Shown in pieces: positions 10,742 to 21,306 of a stretch of DNA of 30,853 nucleotides. The notes under the pieces are model-generated. The model was not told the DNA's origin and did no database searches. It saw nothing but the letters and a program-made list of their open reading frames with translations. Each line of letters starts with the position of its first letter. The stretch's first letter is position 1. The stretch covers positions 1 to 30,853 of the forward strand of contig NW_004087629.1 of NCBI RefSeq assembly GCF_000220395.1, given 5' to 3'. The position numbers and the translations under genes were made by a program. The stretch is from Ichthyophthirius multifiliis (lineage: Eukaryota > Ciliophora > Oligohymenophorea > Hymenostomatida).

Positions 10742-11893
10742 TCAAATAATTGAAGATTATTTTTTTAAAGCAGATTTAATTGCGTATTTTTTTTCAGGCG
10801 AATTAATTTTTCTATAATATGAACTATTTTATTTTTATAATTTAAGTTAATTTTATATTTGATTTTCACTTTAATATAAAAATTCTTTTGGTCTAATCTA
10901 CTATCCATTATCATAAAGGAATTAATTTAGTTATTCAAAAGGCATATTCGGGTCAAATTCAATAAAATATTCTTCTTCCTCTTTTCTTTTGACCACAAAA
11001 GATCTATCTATAGCATGAACATCATTCATTAATTCAAGTTAATCACAATTAATAACATTAAAATAAGGCGTAACTAAATAGTCTCTTTAATGTTGTATTA
11101 AAACTAGTCTTCTATCCATAATATTATTAATTGGTAAAATTCCGGCAGTATCAGTTGGGACCATTTCAATTTCAATTAATTCTATAGGTCTAGTTTCTCT
11201 CCATATTTTAGGCTTTAAATAATAAGGGTGCTTTATATGTCTATTTATATATAACTATTGTTTTATTTCTTCATCGTTTTCTTAATTTTATTTTTTAATA
11301 CACTTTACTTTTGAAATTTCTTATTCTAGTTTTTATTTTTTATTAATTTCGTTTTTTTCATAAATTATTTAATTTATATTTTTTTCGGTTGTTTTTTTCA
11401 TTTCTTTTTCTTATACTTCTTCATTTTTTTGAAAATTTTCTTTTTGGCTTTCATTTTTTTATTCTTTTTGTATTTCCTCTTATATATTTTTTATTCTCTA
11501 TACTTATTCTTCATATTTATTCTTTTCTTTATTATGTTTAAATTACGAAAGCATTTTCAATAGTTTTTTTTTATATTCAAAATAACTTTTGCCGTATAAA
11601 ACGGACTAGTCATTATCAGAATTTTTTCTTAAAAATTTCATAAATTAAGCTAATAAATATTCACTATCATGTATATCTGTGGGATCAATCCTTTGAAATT
11701 TATCTGGGTTAATCTATAAATCTTCATTATAATCAACTTAATATTATTTAGGGTTTAGTTTTGGAATATAAGGGGATATATATTTTGATTCCCATCGAGT
11801 AGGTTTCTGTTTATCTTCTTCTTTTTATTTCTTTTTTTTTTTAATTTAAATTTCTTTTTAAACTTCCAACGCTTTATTAGTTAAATCTTCCAT
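10742..11893 (-). CDS. orphan 383-residue protein with Lys/Glu-rich centre and conserved-looking C-terminal part
   Basis: One uninterrupted frame, ATG at 11893 and TGA at 10742. The first residue run is MEDLTNKALEVQKEIQIKKK, followed by a tryptophan/proline segment WESKYISPYIPKLNP. Residues ~65-130 are compact (IDPTDIHDSEYLLAQFMKFL; SVLYGKSYFEYKKKLLKML). Residues ~130-225 are a charged Lys/Glu/Gln coiled coil. Residues ~230-345 look globular, with IWRETRPIELIEIEMVPTD, AGILPINNIMDRRLVLIQH and VINCDQLELMNDVHAIDRSF. The GC content of the last block is high for this window, suggesting selection. I do not recognise a family. The layout (compact ends, central coiled coil, no membrane segment or signal) would fit a cytoskeletal or axonemal component, but that is only a guess. 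The 3' end lies 136 bp upstream of the GST start on the same strand. Confidence 0.85.
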
Positions 11894-12010
11894 TTATAAA
11901 AAATATTACTTAAATATTATTTTATAAAATATATAAATTATTATTTAAAGAACGAAAAAAGTTTTTATTTAAAAAAAAATACAAATAATATTTATATTAA
12001 TTAAATTTCA

Positions 12011-13065
12011 TCATTTATTTTTCATATTATTCGCAATTTGACTAATTTTCGCTAAATATCCTGAAATCTAAACAAAAGTAGGTAAACCTTCTAAAACCTT
12101 CATTTTTAGAAAAGCCATTTCTCTCAAAAATTCATACTAAAGATTCTTCTCAATAGGCAAATTAAATACTAATTTATACAAATTATTAACTAAATCGTAC
12201 GCAGTATAGCCTTCTTCCCACAAAGGATAAACTTTCAATTATGCTGAATGAAAGTTTCCATTAGAACATTCCAAAAGAGCCTATTATAACATTTCTATAT
12301 TCGGCACATCACATACTTTAAATACATTTTCTCTATTTAAAAACCCAAAAGCAGTAAAAGTAGCCTATAAATTATTTATAGCTTATCTCATGTCCCCTTC
12401 TGTTGTGAATAAAAGAGCTTCAAGACCACTTTTGTCGAACGGGATATTTTCTAATTTTATTATTTCTTGAATTCTATTAAGAACTTAAGCATCGTTTAAT
12501 TTTGTAAATCTTAAAATTGCACATCGACTCTATATAGCATCTATTAGCTTAGAACTGTCGTTACAACTTAACATAAAGCGGGTAGTGTCTGCATAATCAC
12601 TAATAATCATTCGAAGTGCTTACTAAGCGCCTTCAGTAAGAGAATCTGCTTCATCGAGAATAATTATTTTATGTAATCCGGGCCTTAAATTAGCCTTTTT
12701 TTGAGCAAAACTCTTTATTTTGTCACGAACTACATCTATCCCTCTCTCGTCTGAGGCGTTTAATTCTAAACAACATGAAGAGATTAAATCTCCTAATAGT
12801 GTTTTAGCTAAGCAGAGTACTGAACTTGTTTTTCCAATGCCAGGTGGGCCAACTTTTTATTTTAAATTTTTAATATTTAAAAAAATTTATTAAAACCTAA
12901 AATCATATTAGGTATGTTGCCTTCTTTAGAAATTGTACGAAGTTTAATTAATGCATCTTCGTTACCTTAAATATCTTCTAATGTTTTAGGACGATATCTG
13001 TTTGAATTATATATTTTTTAAAAAATTATATAAAATTACTTTTCTAACCAAATTTATTAGTCCAT
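12011..13065 (-). CDS. RFC2: replication factor C small subunit (human RFC2 / yeast Rfc4 type)
   Basis: AAA+ subunit of the clamp loader that opens PCNA and places it on primer-template DNA in the nucleus. Three exons: 13065-13040, 12997-12897 and 12852-12011, summing to 322 codons plus stop, the usual length. The start [20 protein letters not shown] is the RFC box II (WxEKYRP). Walker A GPPGIGKT is at 44-51, the [13 protein letters not shown] element (RFC box V) at ~73-85, Walker [10 protein letters not shown] at 105-113, and the SRC arginine-finger motif at 151-153. The sensor-2 region reads [24 protein letters not shown] matches human RFC2 closely and distinguishes it from RFC4/RFC5/RFC3. 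The first exon is only 26 nt. Both introns fall inside conserved motifs (KYRP and just before the P-loop) and restore them exactly. Confidence 0.96.
12853..12896 (-). other. RFC intron 2 (44 nt)
   Basis: GTTTTA...AAAAAG. Splicing joins PNMIL with VGPPGIGKT, phase 1, in the strand just before the Walker A loop. Confidence 0.88.
12998..13039 (-). other. RFC intron 1 (42 nt)
   Basis: GTAATT...AAACAG. Removing it turns GAAAA|A into the Glu-Lys of WLEKYRP in the correct phase, so the borders are strongly constrained. Confidence 0.88.
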
Positions 13066-14026
13066 ATTTTTTTGTTTAATATTATATAATACAAATATTA
13101 GCGCGAATAATAAAATATATGAATAAATATATAAAATATAAATATATAAGTAAAAAAGTATATAAATATATAAATATAAAAATATATTTATTTATATATA
13201 TATAAATATATAAATATATAAATATATAAATATATATAAATATTTATTTATTTATTTTTATAATTTTTTTAAATTTTATTTACTTACTTAAAAAATTTTT
13301 TTTTTGTATTTATATTTTAATTTAATTATTTATAAAATTTAAAAATTTTTACATATAATTAAGTAATTTTACTTTAAATATTTTTTTATATTTTTATAAT
13401 TATTAATAATTTTTAACTTTCTACTATTTTTTAATTTAATATTTAAATATATTTATAAAAAATGTTAATTAATATTGTCATTAATATTTAATTAATTTTT
13501 AATAAATTTTTTTTAATTTTTATATTATTTTTTTTTTTTTTTTTTAAACTTTTAAAATATTAATTAATTCTAGTATATATATTAAATTTATTTATTTTAT
13601 TAATAAAAGTTTTTAATAAATTAATAAAATTTTATCAATGTATTTGATAAATATTCAAATTATAATATTAAGATTTTAATAAATTTTATATATATTTAAA
13701 TTAATTTGATATTGTAAATTTCAGAAAATAACTTTTATTCTTTTTAAATAAGTTTTTTTTTTTTATTTTCAAAAATATATATTAATTTAAGTAATATTAA
13801 TAAGACGATAAATCAATAAAAAATATTCTTAATTGAAATTTATAAATAAAATTAATTCAATTTTAAATATTTTTTTATTTTTTTTATTATTATTAAAAAA
13901 ATAGAGATATATAATTTATTAAATAAACTAATTTTATTTGAATTTTTATATTAATTTTATTTCTTTATATTTTTATTAACAAAATTAATAAAATAAGCAT
14001 ACCCTGTTAATTAAAAATATAAAAAA
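13066..14026. other. AT-only divergent intergenic region
   Basis: About 960 bases between the RFC start (minus) and the next plus-strand start, almost purely A/T with ATAAATAT-type runs at 13130-13250. It must hold the promoters of both flanking genes but no specific element can be pointed to. Confidence 0.6.
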
Positions 14027-15083
14027 ATGTTTTGGAAATTTATTTAAAATTAAATTGGACATATAATTTAATAAGAAAATACATAGGAAGATCATGAGTT
14101 ACCTCCAAACTTTATAAAAAAAATGAAAGAATTAGAAGAGTATATATAAAAAACTTAATATCCACATATATAATAAATTCAACAATTAATAAAACTATAC
14201 AACGAAGCTGTTGAATATTACGATTTCGACCAAGAAGGGAAATACTTAATATATAAGAATAAAATACTGGAGTTATATGAAAAATAAAACGTAATGGATG
14301 CCTTTGCTAAATTAGAATAGGAAAAAAATTTAATTTCCACAATATGTAAATAAAAGTTCTAAGAAAAAAACGAAGTAATAATAGCAAATGATTAATAAAA
14401 TATTCAAACAGTTTGCGTTAATGAAAATATAAAAAAATTTAAACTTAAAAGTTAAATACTTTTAAAGAAAAAGCAACATTAGTGATTACAGATGATGATA
14501 TAAATAAAATAATTGATAGTTAAGATAATAATGTAATTGAATAATAAATTATTATTGAAAAAGATTTAAAAAAATAGCATAATAATATTATTAGTAGATT
14601 AAATAAAAGACATAAAATTAATACCAAAAGAAATAAACGAATATTCTAACCCTTAATTATAATGCGAAAATATAAAAATCGAAAATAATTTTTTTTCTAA
14701 TTATAAATAAAAATTTAATATTGGAGAGGAATTAAAATAAGATAATATTATATATTAATTAGTTTAGGAATAAATAAATCTTTTTTTGGAATAATATAAA
14801 ATTTAAAAAGAAAAAATTAAATTTGAATTTGAAAAGAAAATGTTTTATGCTTAAAAAATAATAATGAAGATAATCGTATATAAATATTTTATATAAATTG
14901 TATTTGTATATTTTTTTTATTTATTTTTTTATATTAAAATTTAAAGATTAATAAGAAACAATTATTAATATTTAGTAAGAATAAATAGAAAATATAAAAA
15001 AATTAGATAAAGAATTTAAAAATAAAATAAAAATAAAAATAGAATAAATCAAATAATAATTTGAGGATAAATAAAAATAATGA
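14027..15083 (+). CDS. coiled-coil orphan protein, four-exon model
   Basis: Model: exons 14027-14450, 14492-14518, 14595-14875, 14976-15083, introns of 41, 76 and 100 nt, 279 residues. Exon 1 is well supported: MFWKFIQNQIGHIIQQENTQ, then LPPNFIKKMKELEEYIQKTQ, and LIKLYNEAVEYYDFDQEGKY, LIYKNKILELYEKQN and DAFAKLEQEKNLI, all amphipathic helix. Exon 3 reads DIKLIPKEINEYSNPQLQCE and LVQEQINLFLEQYKIQKEKI; exon 4 is a Lys/Glu helix ending FEDKQKQ. Each exon is in a different frame; the chosen GT/AG pairs make all phases agree and the sum divisible by three, but the 27-nt exon 2 and the last intron are less certain. No family recognised. Cytosolic helical protein, possibly a scaffold or cytoskeleton-associated factor. 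Confidence 0.65.
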
Positions 15084-15487
15084 TTTTATTTTATGTATAT
15101 ATTTTAATTTTTTATTATTGATAAAATTTAGTAATATATAAATTAATTTATATTATAATATTAATTTTCGTTGTATAAATATTATTTTTGATATTATATA
15201 AAACAAAAAAACAAAAAAATATTTTTTAAAATAAATAATTTTCATTCAAATTAATAAATATAAAATCAAATTTTCATAAAAAAAATAATTTATTTTATTA
15301 AATATTTTGTATTTAAAAAAAATAAAAAAAAAAAAAATAACATAAGATAACATATTTATCTAAGAAATTAAAATTTATATTTTCATATAAAAAATAAAAA
15401 AATTATAAAACGATATAAAAACGCCTAAAATATAATAAAAAAGCTAATAAAAAATAAATTAAATAAATAAACAAATAAAATAAAAAA

Positions 15488-16117
15488 ATGAAAAAATCAT
15501 AAATATTAATTTTATTATTAGTATTAGTATTAGTTAGCATCTCAGCAAAACATTTAAAACACAAAAAAATCAAAAATTAACTAGTATTCTCATAATAATA
15601 ATCAAATTTAGACGACCTAACGATTATGTAAGCCATAAATTACTAACCTCCTAATTTCGTTGACAAATAAGAATAATGTTAATAAGTATAAATAGCATAT
15701 GATAGAGTTAAATTTTGGTAACATTTTTTAAAACACGATCCTGAAGGAAACCTTTAAAACTAGATTAAAGCTTTAGGAGAAGCTAAAGAATTACTTTTAA
15801 TGGTAAAAGAACTTATTTAAAATAAATAAGACTAAAATGTAGTAAGCTTAATTTAAATGAAAGATGCTTCTTTAAAACCTAATGGTTTAATTCCTTCTAA
15901 CTTATAAAATAAAATGGTAGAAATTAACATTTCTCAATCTAATAATGATTAAGAAAAAACTTTAAGAAAAATTGAAGAAGCAATTATTCTTATTGATGAA
16001 TTGAAATCTGAATATAACTAGATGTATAATGATAGTTAAAATTTCCCTACTTATGCTGAATTATTAAAAATAAAGAATGAATAACTTAAAAATAATCTTG
16101 AATAGTGCGAAAAATGA
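15488..16117 (+). CDS. small secreted or lumenal helical protein (hypothetical)
   Basis: Uninterrupted frame of 209 residues. The first ~20 residues, MKKSQILILLLVLVLVSISA, are a textbook signal peptide (Lys n-region, Leu/Val core, SISA cleavage site). The mature part is hydrophilic and alpha-helical: NYQPPNFVDKQEQCQQVQIA, FWQHFLKHDPEGNLQNQIKA, then LGEAKELLLMVKELIQNKQD and a closing helix ELLKIKNEQLKNNLEQCEK. Two Cys, one near residue 61 and one second from last, could pair. No membrane segment after the leader. Ciliates secrete many lineage-specific proteins of this shape via dense-core granules (for example granule-lattice proteins, which are also acidic coiled coils with signal peptides), so a secretory-granule role is possible but unproven. 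The preceding 400 bases are A/T only. Confidence 0.85.
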
Positions 16118-16377
16118 TTAATTAAATATTTTATATTATATTTAGTTCTATTTTTAGATTTTTATTATTATAAATTAAAAATGAAAGTAAATTAACATTA
16201 ATTTATATAATTTTTTATTTTTTATTTTTATTATTGAAAACATAATAAAAAAAAGTATGTTTTTTAAAACTAATATTTTTTTATAATTTTTTTTTTAAAT
16301 AAATAAAATTTTATAAACACAAATTAAAATAATTATATTTACATATCTATATATTTTTTTATTCCTCTAAAAAAAAT

Positions 16378-16560
16378 TCATAATTTAAATTTATAAGCTT
16401 TGTCACATTTAAATATACCCGTCAACATTTAATTTAATTTTAAACCTTTTTAATATATAAAACTATTACTGGACAAAAGTATTTTATTTAAGCATTATAA
16501 TACGCATTCATTAAAATATAATACATAGAGCCTTGTATTATATTATATTTTATATTATAT
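16378..16560 (-). pseudogene. short coding-like island, no start found
   Basis: GC-enriched patch in A/T DNA. The minus strand reads LYVLYFNECVLQCLNKILLS, then NQMLTGIFKCDKAYKFKL and TGA at 16378-16380, open for ~55 codons with no initiating ATG upstream in that frame; a second frame gives MNAYYNAQIKYFCPVIVLYI. Candidate last exon, decayed gene fragment, or an RNA gene. No family match recognised. Confidence 0.2.
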
Positions 16561-16874
16561 TTTAGTTTATATATTTAAAAAAAAATACATATTATTAAAT
16601 TATAAACTTTATATTATTTGAATAGCATGTTTGTATATAAATAATAATATTTGTAAATATTTTCTTTTTTTTAAATAAAAAATAAAAATGAAAATGAAAA
16701 TATATTATATAATAAATTTTTAAAGAAATCTAAATAATGTATATATTGAAAATAAAAAATATAAATATAATAATTATTTATATATTAAGTCATATTACAT
16801 TGGAATTATTTATATTTTTATATTAATATAAATAATTTTATTAGTTATATTTATCATTAATAACCTTTTATATA

Positions 16875-18558
16875 TCAACCATATTTATATTAAAGTTTTG
16901 CAATTTTTATGAATTTTATTAAATCTTCCTTAAAATAATTTAATTTGTACTCATATTATGAGGATGATTAAACTTTTGTTTATTTGCTAAATATTTTTCA
17001 CTCATATTATTTTAATTTAATTAATTAAAACTATTCAAATAATTTTAACTATCTTAAATTTTTTAAATCTTCTTAAAACTAAGAATAAATAAATAAATAT
17101 TTATATTTATTATATAATTAACTATTTTTAGTGTTATAATTTTAAAGGTTTAGGCTAATATTATTATTAAACAATATTTTTGATTGTAGTAGATTAACTT
17201 TCTTATAATTCATCATTTAATAAAATTTGTTCAATAGATGAAATTTAATTAAATTTATTATTAAGTAATAAACTAAATTATTTTTATTATTTTTAAACAG
17301 CATTTATTTTTATTAATTATAATTTAGGTTTGAAATAATATTTAACATCGTTTTAAGGAAATTGTAAAATATTTTTTAAATCTTATTATATTTTTGGTAA
17401 TTAATCTTTCTTTTTTTTACTATTTTTTTCAGGAAATAATAAATTAATATGTTTATTATTTATAAATGAAGCTTAAGAACAATATTTTAAAATATTACCT
17501 TTATATATATGTAAATAAATATACAAAAAAAAAAATTATACCTATTTTAGGTCTTTCTTGTGGATTTAATTTAATCATATTTTCAATTAAAAATGTAAAA
17601 CTTTTATTTTAACATTCTATTTTATCAAAATTTCCTTTTTATATTTTTGATTAAAGTTTTTAAAAATCTTCAGACCAAAAAGCTGGTTTTTAATTAATTA
17701 TTTCATATAATACACATCCAAAACTCCATATATCACCACTTTAAGTAATTATATGGCGAAAAGACTCAGGACTTAAAATTTAATTAATTGTTTTGTATAA
17801 ATATGTTATTACCTTTTAGAATAAGGAATTGTATCAAATATTTATTAATTTTACTCACAAAATAAATATTAAATCCCTATATCTCCAATTAAGATAGAAT
17901 TATTTTTTATATAAATATTAGAAGCCTATTAAAATAAATTAATACTCTTTTATATATATATTTTTTTACTTTAAAATTAGTATGACAAATACCATTTTCA
18001 TGTAAAATCTTCAGCCCAATAGATATCTTTTTATAATAAATTACAATACATATTTAAAATACGGTTTTATATAATAATTTTTTTACTTAATAAATTAATT
18101 TCCATATTTCATAATCTTAAAATACTTATTTTTATTTTTATCTTGATATAATTTATTCATATAAGCTCCCTTCTTTATAATATTCAGTTACTATTCTATA
18201 AAAATAGAATAAAATAAAATCAATTAACTCAAATATTTATTTTAGTAAATTTTATACACAAAATGAGTTTTTTCATTATTATAGGCAGATTTGACAATTT
18301 TACAAATATATTAATTATTTATATTATTTAATTTATCTAAAATATCCAAATATTTTTTTAAATTTTTTTCACTTATTCCTGCTATATAAATAAGCTTAAC
18401 ATATAAATCTATTTCCTTTTCATTATCATATACTTAACATGTACATGTGATTTTTTTTTAACCTATTAATTATTAAATAAAAATATTTTAGTATAATTTT
18501 AACCTAACTGTTTAATAAATTAATATTGAGGAAATAATTTTTAGATAAATTCTTTCAT
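16875..18558 (-). CDS. protein kinase-like protein with HRD Asp replaced (predicted pseudokinase), multi-exon
   Basis: Start MKEFIQKLFPQYQFIKQLGQ. The ATP loop position (LGQNYTKIFLF) lacks the glycine-rich motif. A Lys occurs in LYVKLIYIAG, the VAIK position. After an intron come TEYYKEGSLYEQI (hinge region) and GLKILHENGICHTNFKASNI. The catalytic-loop HRDLKPEN is HTNFKASN, so Asp is Asn (codon at 17976-17978) and Arg is Thr. The DFG site reads GDIG (Asp at 17881-17883). The activation end is IPYSKSPES, followed by GDIWSFGCVLYEIINQKPAF and LNPQERPKI, which keep the C-lobe fold. At least five introns of ~40-60 nt interrupt the domain, including one of 45 nt after HTNFK. The C-terminal ~250 residues are Gln/Asn-rich ending FKEDLIKFIKIAKLQYKYG; exact splice sites there are not fixed. 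Related to ciliate NEK/ULK-like kinases in pattern; subfamily uncertain. Confidence 0.75.
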
Positions 18559-18770
18559 TGAATTTTTTTTTTTATTTTAAAGACTTTATTTTAAATAAAA
18601 ATATAATTATTATTATAAATTAACGACCAATAAATAAATTAAAATTATTATTCTGTTTATATTAAAAATGATAATAAAATTTAATATAATTTTTTATAAT
18701 ATAATCTAAAAGATTTTTTATTTTTATTAAAAAATTTTATAACATATTTTATTAAGTAAAAAAGAATAAA

Positions 18771-20246
18771 ATGGAATAGCAATATTTTTGCTGTAACTAG
18801 ATTATTAATAATTAATAATTATTTGGTCATTTAAAGCACGAATATTTCACATTTAATCTCAAATTTTTGAATATAAATTCTTTTTAAAATAATTTAAGCA
18901 TTTAAAATTTAATATAACCCTAATAAATTTTGCAATTAACTTTAAATTTATCAATGTAAAAACTAGGTGCTTAAGAATTAGATAAAATTTAATTAAAAAA
19001 CTACATAAATATTTCAAAATTAGATTTAAATTTATCATTTAATAGCTTATGTGACTCAGGTTATGAAAAGTTAAAAGAATAGCTATAATATTTAACTCAA
19101 ATAAAAAAATTAAATTTAAATTTAGAAAAAAACTTTTTTATTAATAAATCATTTAGCATTTTTATAATATTTTAAAATTTTTAGTAATTAAGAACTATAA
19201 AAATTAATTTGAACGAGAATAATTTTGACTTATCTTATGATTTCGAATATTTTAGAACATAAGAAATTATGAATTCAGATTAATTTTCTAAAATAGAAAA
19301 TTTTAAAATTAAATTTAATGAAAATAGTGACTATTCGAAATCTAATGACAAATTAAAATTATATTTGTTTGAATTAATCTTCTTAAAAAATAATAATTTA
19401 AGGAAAGCATCAATTAATATTCCATGGGAAAAATTCGATACACTTTTTACTAATAAAATAAGTGAATTATTAAAAGATAAAAAATTACAAAAACTATCTT
19501 TTGTAGCTTAAAAACCATAATTTTAATTATAAAAAATAAATTTATCCAGTTTACATGAATTATTAGATTAGTAAAAAAGTTTACAGAAGTTAAAAATAGA
19601 CATCTAAAATTGCATTTAAGAATCTTCTAATTTTTTTAATAAAAGTTTAAATTTTTTAAATAATTTAAAGACTTTAAAAATTAATTTTGGATTTTCTTTT
19701 ATTGTTTAAAATTCTTTATAACTAAATCAATCTTTTTTAAAGGATTTAGTCTAGTTTTTAGAAATAAATAAACCAAATTTAACAAAAATACATTTAAATT
19801 TGTAAAGATCAAATATCAAATTTTTAGATTTAAATTAGCCGCAAATATAAGAACTTTAGTTAAATTTAGAACACTGTAAATTTTTTTAAGAAAATCATTT
19901 TTTTTAAAGTCTATTATCTTACAAAAACATTAAAAATATTTCTTTAAATCTAGTTGGTATCTAAAATATATAATTTAAATAATTATGGGGGTTATTATTA
20001 TAAAATAAGAACATTTTAAGAAATTTAAAGTTATAATATAATTTAAATTGTGATTAAAAAATCTAATTGAAAGAAACAATTAAGTAAATGGAAAATACTA
20101 CTAACTTTACAATTATATCGAAAAACTTTAATAATGCTTAATGCAGAAATTATTAATAATAAAAAATTTTAGTATTGTATATTTTAGAATTTATAAAAAA
20201 ATTGGTTTTAATAAAATACTTAAAAGAAATATAATAATTGAAATGA
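18771..20246 (+). CDS. leucine-rich-repeat-like protein (ciliate LRR/RNI type)
   Basis: Single frame of 491 residues, MEQQYFCCNQIINNQQLFGH onward. At intervals of about 25-50 residues there are beta-strand motifs of the LRR kind: LQLTLNLSMQKLGAQELDKI, KLDLNLSFNSLCDSGYEKLK, IKKLNLNLEKNFF, LRTIKINLNENNFD, LQKLKIDIQNCIQESSNF, LKTLKINFGFSF, LTKIHLNLQRSNIKFLDL, LQELQLNLEHCKFF-like and ISLNLVGIQN. The LxLxLxxN spacing is that of ribonuclease-inhibitor-like horseshoes. No signal peptide or membrane segment, so probably a cytoplasmic protein-binding scaffold. Large expanded families of such proteins occur in Ichthyophthirius and Tetrahymena. It starts 212 bp from the divergent kinase-like gene, so the two may share a promoter region. 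Confidence 0.82.
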
Positions 20247-20772
20247 TTTAATTTCAATATTGTATTAAGAAAAAATGATAATTTATTAAAAAAAGATATT
20301 TAAACTTAAAATAAATACTAATTTATTTCATATAAAAATTATAAAATGATTTTTATAATATATAATATATAATTTATGTTTACATATTAAAAATTAATTA
20401 TTATTTTTTTAAAAAAAAAATTATATAAAAATTTTAATTTAGAAAAAATCTTTAATTATATTAGAGAAATAATAATATATATAAATCTTATATAATAATT
20501 TTGATATAAAATTAAAAAATATTTATAAAAATTTCTAAGATAAAGGTAAAGGGTAAGAACAAGATATACTTATTATATAATTTTAAAATATTACTAATAA
20601 AAGAATAAAATATAAAAAAATGTATTATAAATTATTATTTATATTTAGAAAAAAAAATATATATATAAATTGATATAATGTCAATTTTTATTATTAAAAA
20701 TTTAATTTATAATACATAAAATCAATATAATAAATATATATTAAATTTAATTATACATGTATTATTTTTGTT

Positions 20773-20773
<1 letters not shown>
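20247..20773. other. AT-only intergenic stretch
   Basis: Between the LRR gene and the TA tract; nothing beyond A/T runs, apart from a small GATAAAGGTAAAGGGTAAG patch at 20538-20556 without a coding or RNA pattern I can name. Confidence 0.5.
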
Positions 20774-20830
<57 letters not shown>

Positions 20831-20868
20831 TATATTAATATATTAATATATTAATATATTAATATATT
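20774..20868. repeat. TA-dinucleotide tract followed by TATATTAA octamer repeats
   Basis: About 25 TA units run to 20827, then roughly five tandem copies of the 8-bp unit TATATTAA. The block ends eight bases before the 3' end of the tRNA-like gene. Confidence 0.92.
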
Positions 20869-20875
20869 TAAAAAA
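20867..20875 (-). terminator. pol III T-run terminator of the tRNA gene
   Basis: Minus strand reads TTTTTT immediately after the acceptor stem and discriminator base, the standard RNA polymerase III stop. Confidence 0.75.
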
Positions 20876-20947
20876 TTCCCCAACCGGGAATTGAACCCGG
20901 ACCTCAAAATAGATAACTTGTATCCTAACTAATTAGACTATTGGGGA
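20876..20947 (-). tRNA. tRNA gene, Glu-like body, anticodon arm irregular
   Basis: Acceptor stem TCCCCAA/TTGGGGA pairs fully (7 bp), discriminator A. T arm CCGGG-TTCAATT-CCCGG is perfect and contains the B box. The D-arm segment GTCTAATTAGTTAGGAT matches eukaryotic tRNA-Glu/Asp-type A boxes but has AG where G18G19 is expected. A T6 run follows at once, a pol III terminator. The problem is the anticodon arm: only 21 nt lie between D stem and T stem instead of about 23, and CAAGTTATCTATTTTG folds with 4 bp and an 8-nt loop, giving no standard loop with U33 and a purine at 37. The isotype therefore cannot be read; candidates in the loop include UAU or CUA triplets. It may be a diverged or decayed tRNA. 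Confidence 0.75.
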
Positions 20948-21104
20948 GAATTCGTAATTTATGAATATGCATAGATATGTATTAAATAATAAAATAAGTG
21001 TTAAATATAAATTAAATTTAATAAGAATATAATAAATAAAATATTATAATAAAAAAATAAATTTAATTTGATTTAATATATATTTTTTTTTTAAATTAAT
21101 ACAC

Positions 21105-21118
<14 letters not shown>

Positions 21119-21140
<22 letters not shown>

Positions 21141-21141
21141 T
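21119..21141. repeat. AT-dinucleotide tract
   Basis: About eleven uninterrupted AT units in intergenic DNA between the tRNA gene and the 3' end of the next minus-strand gene. Confidence 0.85.
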
Positions 21142-21306
21142 TACTATATTGTAAATATTAATAATAATTTCTAATTTTATATAATTTAAAATAATTTATA
21201 ATTCAATATACATAAAAAATAATATTATAGTTTAAAATTTAATTTAATTAAAATTAAATATTTATTATTGTAAATATATATAAATTTTACTAAAAAATGA
21301 TATTTT

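Noticed and set aside
10549-10749. Plus-strand frame of Tyr/Ile runs
   Set aside because: It is antisense to the GST start and then translates the TA tract.
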